Assembly: GCF_002105535.1 (NCBI RefSeq)
Contig: NZ_CP015848.1
Coordinates: 2,844,990-2,908,989, forward strand
Origin: Magnetospirillum sp. ME-1
GTDB lineage: Bacteria > Pseudomonadota > Alphaproteobacteria > Rhodospirillales > Magnetospirillaceae
Direction of reading: 5' to 3'
DNA: 64,000 bases
Below are positions 62,448 to 64,000 of this stretch, piece by piece. Both the position numbers and the translations under genes were made by a program. Position 1 is the first letter of the stretch; every line of letters starts with the position of its first letter. The notes beneath the pieces were generated by a model. That model was not told the origin of the DNA, did no database searches, and saw nothing but the letters and a program-made list of their open reading frames with translations.

Positions 62448-63995
62448 ATGATCCGTTTGCAGAGCTATCTCGCCGGCCGTTGGCAGGACGGCGCCGGTTC
62501 GGGCGCGCAACTGAAGGACCCGGTGAGCGGCGAGGTGCTGGCCACCGCGTCCGGCGACGGCCTGGACATGGCTGAAGCCCTGGCCCATGCCCGGACCACG
62601 GGCGGCCCGGCGCTGCGTGCGCTGACCTTTGCCCAACGGGCGGGGCTGATCAACGCGGTGGCCGGCGTGCTGGCCGAGAACCGCGAGCGCTACAATTCCA
62701 TCGCGCTGGCCAATTCCGGCAATACGGCGGTGGATGCGGCGCTCGACGTGGACGGCGGTATCGGCACGCTCAAATACTACGCCTCCATCGGGCGCAAGCT
62801 GGGCGAGGCCCGCATCCTGGCCGAGGCCTCCGACGACCAGCTGACCAAGGACGAGGCCTTTCGCGGCCGCCACATCTGGACCAGTTCGGCCCAGGTGGCC
62901 GTGCATATCAACGCCTTCAACTTCCCCTCCTGGGGGCTGTGGGAGAAGGCGGCGGTAAGCCTGTTGGCCGGCGTGCCGTTCCTGGCCAAGCCCGCCACCG
63001 CCACCTGCTTTCTCGCTTACGAGATGGTCAAGGACGTGGTCGCCGCCGGTGTGCTGCCCGAAGGCGCCCTCTCGCTGCTGTGCGGCGGCGGGCGTGATCT
63101 GATGGATCACCTGAAGCCCGGCGACGTGGTGGCCTTCACCGGTTCGGCCGACACCGCCCTTCAACTGCGTTCGCACCCCAACGTCATCGCTTCCAACATC
63201 CGCTTCGCGGTGGAGGCGGATTCCTTGAACCTTTGCGCCCTGGGGCCGGACGCCGCGCCCGATTCGGCCGAATTCGCCGCCTTCATCAAGGAAGTATCGC
63301 GCGAGATGACCGTCAAGGCCGGGCAGAAATGCACCGCCATCCGCCGGGTGCTGGTGCCGCGTGATCGCACCGACGCGGTGGTCGAGGGGCTGAAAGCCGC
63401 CCTGGCCAAGGCGGTGATGGGCGATCCCCGCACCGAGGGCGTGCGCATGGGCCCGCTGGTCAGCCGCTCCCAGGCCCAGGCCGCCTGGGCGGGATTGGCG
63501 GCGCTGAAGGCCGAGGCTGAGGTGGTGGCGGGCGGCGGCAACGACGATGGTGGTTGCTTCGTGGCCCCGACGTTGCTGCTGTGCAACGACCCCCTTGCCG
63601 CAAAAGCCATTCATGAGATCGAGGTGTTCGGCCCCGTCGCCACCCTGATGCCCTATGACGGCGTCGAGCAGGCGGTGGACCTGGCCCGCAAGGGCGGCGG
63701 CTCGCTGGCGGCTTCGGTTTTTTCCAGTGATTCCGCCTTTCTGGTGGGATTCGTCCCGGCCATCGCCACCCATCACGGCCGGGTCCTGGTTGTGGATGGT
63801 TCGGTAGCGTCAAGCCATTCCGGCCACGGCGTGGTCATGCCCCATTGCGTCCACGGCGGACCGGGCCGGGCCGGCGGCGGCGAGGAACTGGGGGGATTGC
63901 GGGGCTTGCGCTTCTACATGCAGCGCTCGGCCGTCCAGGGCAGCCGGGCCATGCTCGACGCCATGACCGAGGGCGCGGCGGTGGTCGCGCTTTAA
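62448..63995 (+). CDS. boxD: 3,4-dehydroadipyl-CoA semialdehyde dehydrogenase
   Basis: A 515-residue aldehyde dehydrogenase-superfamily protein of the PaaZ/BoxD branch. IRLQSYLAGRWQDG opens it, NAFNFPSWGLWEKAAVSLL follows, catalytic Cys295 is in AGQKCTAIRR and Glu256 is in FAVEADSLN. There is no C-terminal MaoC domain, unlike PaaZ. BoxD oxidises 3,4-dehydroadipyl-CoA semialdehyde to the acid in the aerobic benzoyl-CoA (box) pathway. Some authors call the same enzyme BoxZ. The gene is complete (TAA 63993-63995); the next gene of the operon lies beyond the window. boxA, boxB and boxC are not in view. Confidence 0.9.
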   Translation: MIRLQSYLAGRWQDGAGSGAQLKDPVSGEVLATASGDGLDMAEALAHARTTGGPALRALTFAQRAGLINAVAGVLAENRERYNSIALANSGNTAVDAALDVDGGIGTLKYYASIGRKLGEARILAEASDDQLTKDEAFRGRHIWTSSAQVAVHINAFNFPSWGLWEKAAVSLLAGVPFLAKPATATCFLAYEMVKDVVAAGVLPEGALSLLCGGGRDLMDHLKPGDVVAFTGSADTALQLRSHPNVIASNIRFAVEADSLNLCALGPDAAPDSAEFAAFIKEVSREMTVKAGQKCTAIRRVLVPRDRTDAVVEGLKAALAKAVMGDPRTEGVRMGPLVSRSQAQAAWAGLAALKAEAEVVAGGGNDDGGCFVAPTLLLCNDPLAAKAIHEIEVFGPVATLMPYDGVEQAVDLARKGGGSLAASVFSSDSAFLVGFVPAIATHHGRVLVVDGSVASSHSGHGVVMPHCVHGGPGRAGGGEELGGLRGLRFYMQRSAVQGSRAMLDAMTEGAAVVAL

Positions 63996-64000
63996 AGGTT

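Overview
The window is GC-rich, densely coded DNA from a Gram-negative bacterium. It most resembles an alphaproteobacterium of the Rhodospirillaceae type such as Magnetospirillum; that assignment is inferred from gene content (heptose and LPS-type sugar genes, benzoyl-CoA 'box' genes, a fused FDH1-type formate dehydrogenase subunit) and codon use, not from any search. About 56 genes are supported. No tRNA, rRNA, CRISPR array, prophage or insertion sequence was recognised. No stretch above about 200 bases lacks a gene; the largest gaps (40400-40588, 52588-52763, 58129-58303, 60980-61173) hold dispersed palindromic repeats or regulatory palindromes.

Region 1 (about 1-52 kb) is a large surface-polysaccharide locus. 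From 1.9 to 16.9 kb on the plus strand lie a B12-binding radical SAM protein, a glutamine-dependent asparagine synthetase homologue, a polyprenyl-phosphate-type glycosyltransferase, a membrane protein, gmhA, two glycosyltransferases, a TviB-type nucleotide-sugar dehydrogenase, a two-domain dehydrogenase, a WbpL-type polyprenyl-phosphate sugar-1-phosphate transferase, an epimerase/reductase and a flippase. Many of these overlap by ATGA. From 17.9 to 29.4 kb follow a WbpM/CapD-type dehydratase, purH, gmhB, four more glycosyltransferases and a large membrane protein. A minus-strand pair (rsmB plus a WbuB-like glycosyltransferase) is followed by a second asparagine synthetase homologue. Minus-strand genes from 36 to 40.4 kb include glycosyltransferases, a polysaccharide deacetylase and a ParDE-type toxin-antitoxin pair lodged among them. 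moaA and a DUF2478-DUF364 fusion sit at 40.6-42.9 kb. A tightly overlapping six-gene minus-strand operon (48.25 to 42.9 kb) encodes a phosphodiesterase-like protein, a HAD phosphatase, two nucleotidyltransferases, an MBOAT acyltransferase and its SGNH-like partner.

Region 2 (49.5-55.6 kb) holds housekeeping and miscellaneous genes: a GAF protein, nadK, an AbrB-family membrane gene broken by a 17-bp tandem duplication, a WbuC-like cupin, a secreted DUF992 protein, and a divergent mpl/ldcA pair for murein recycling.

Region 3 (55.7-64 kb) is the most interesting. It contains a BoxR/BzdR-type regulator (HTH plus shikimate-kinase-like domain), a two-gene NAD-dependent formate dehydrogenase, a DUF4863 protein, an alpha/beta hydrolase and BoxD (3,4-dehydroadipyl-CoA semialdehyde dehydrogenase). 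Three near-identical TGCA-N6-TGCA palindromes, each with a -10-like core, stand before the regulator, the formate dehydrogenase and the DUF4863-hydrolase-boxD unit. BoxC of the aerobic benzoyl-CoA pathway releases formate, so the layout suggests one benzoyl-CoA-responsive regulon that also burns the formate by-product.
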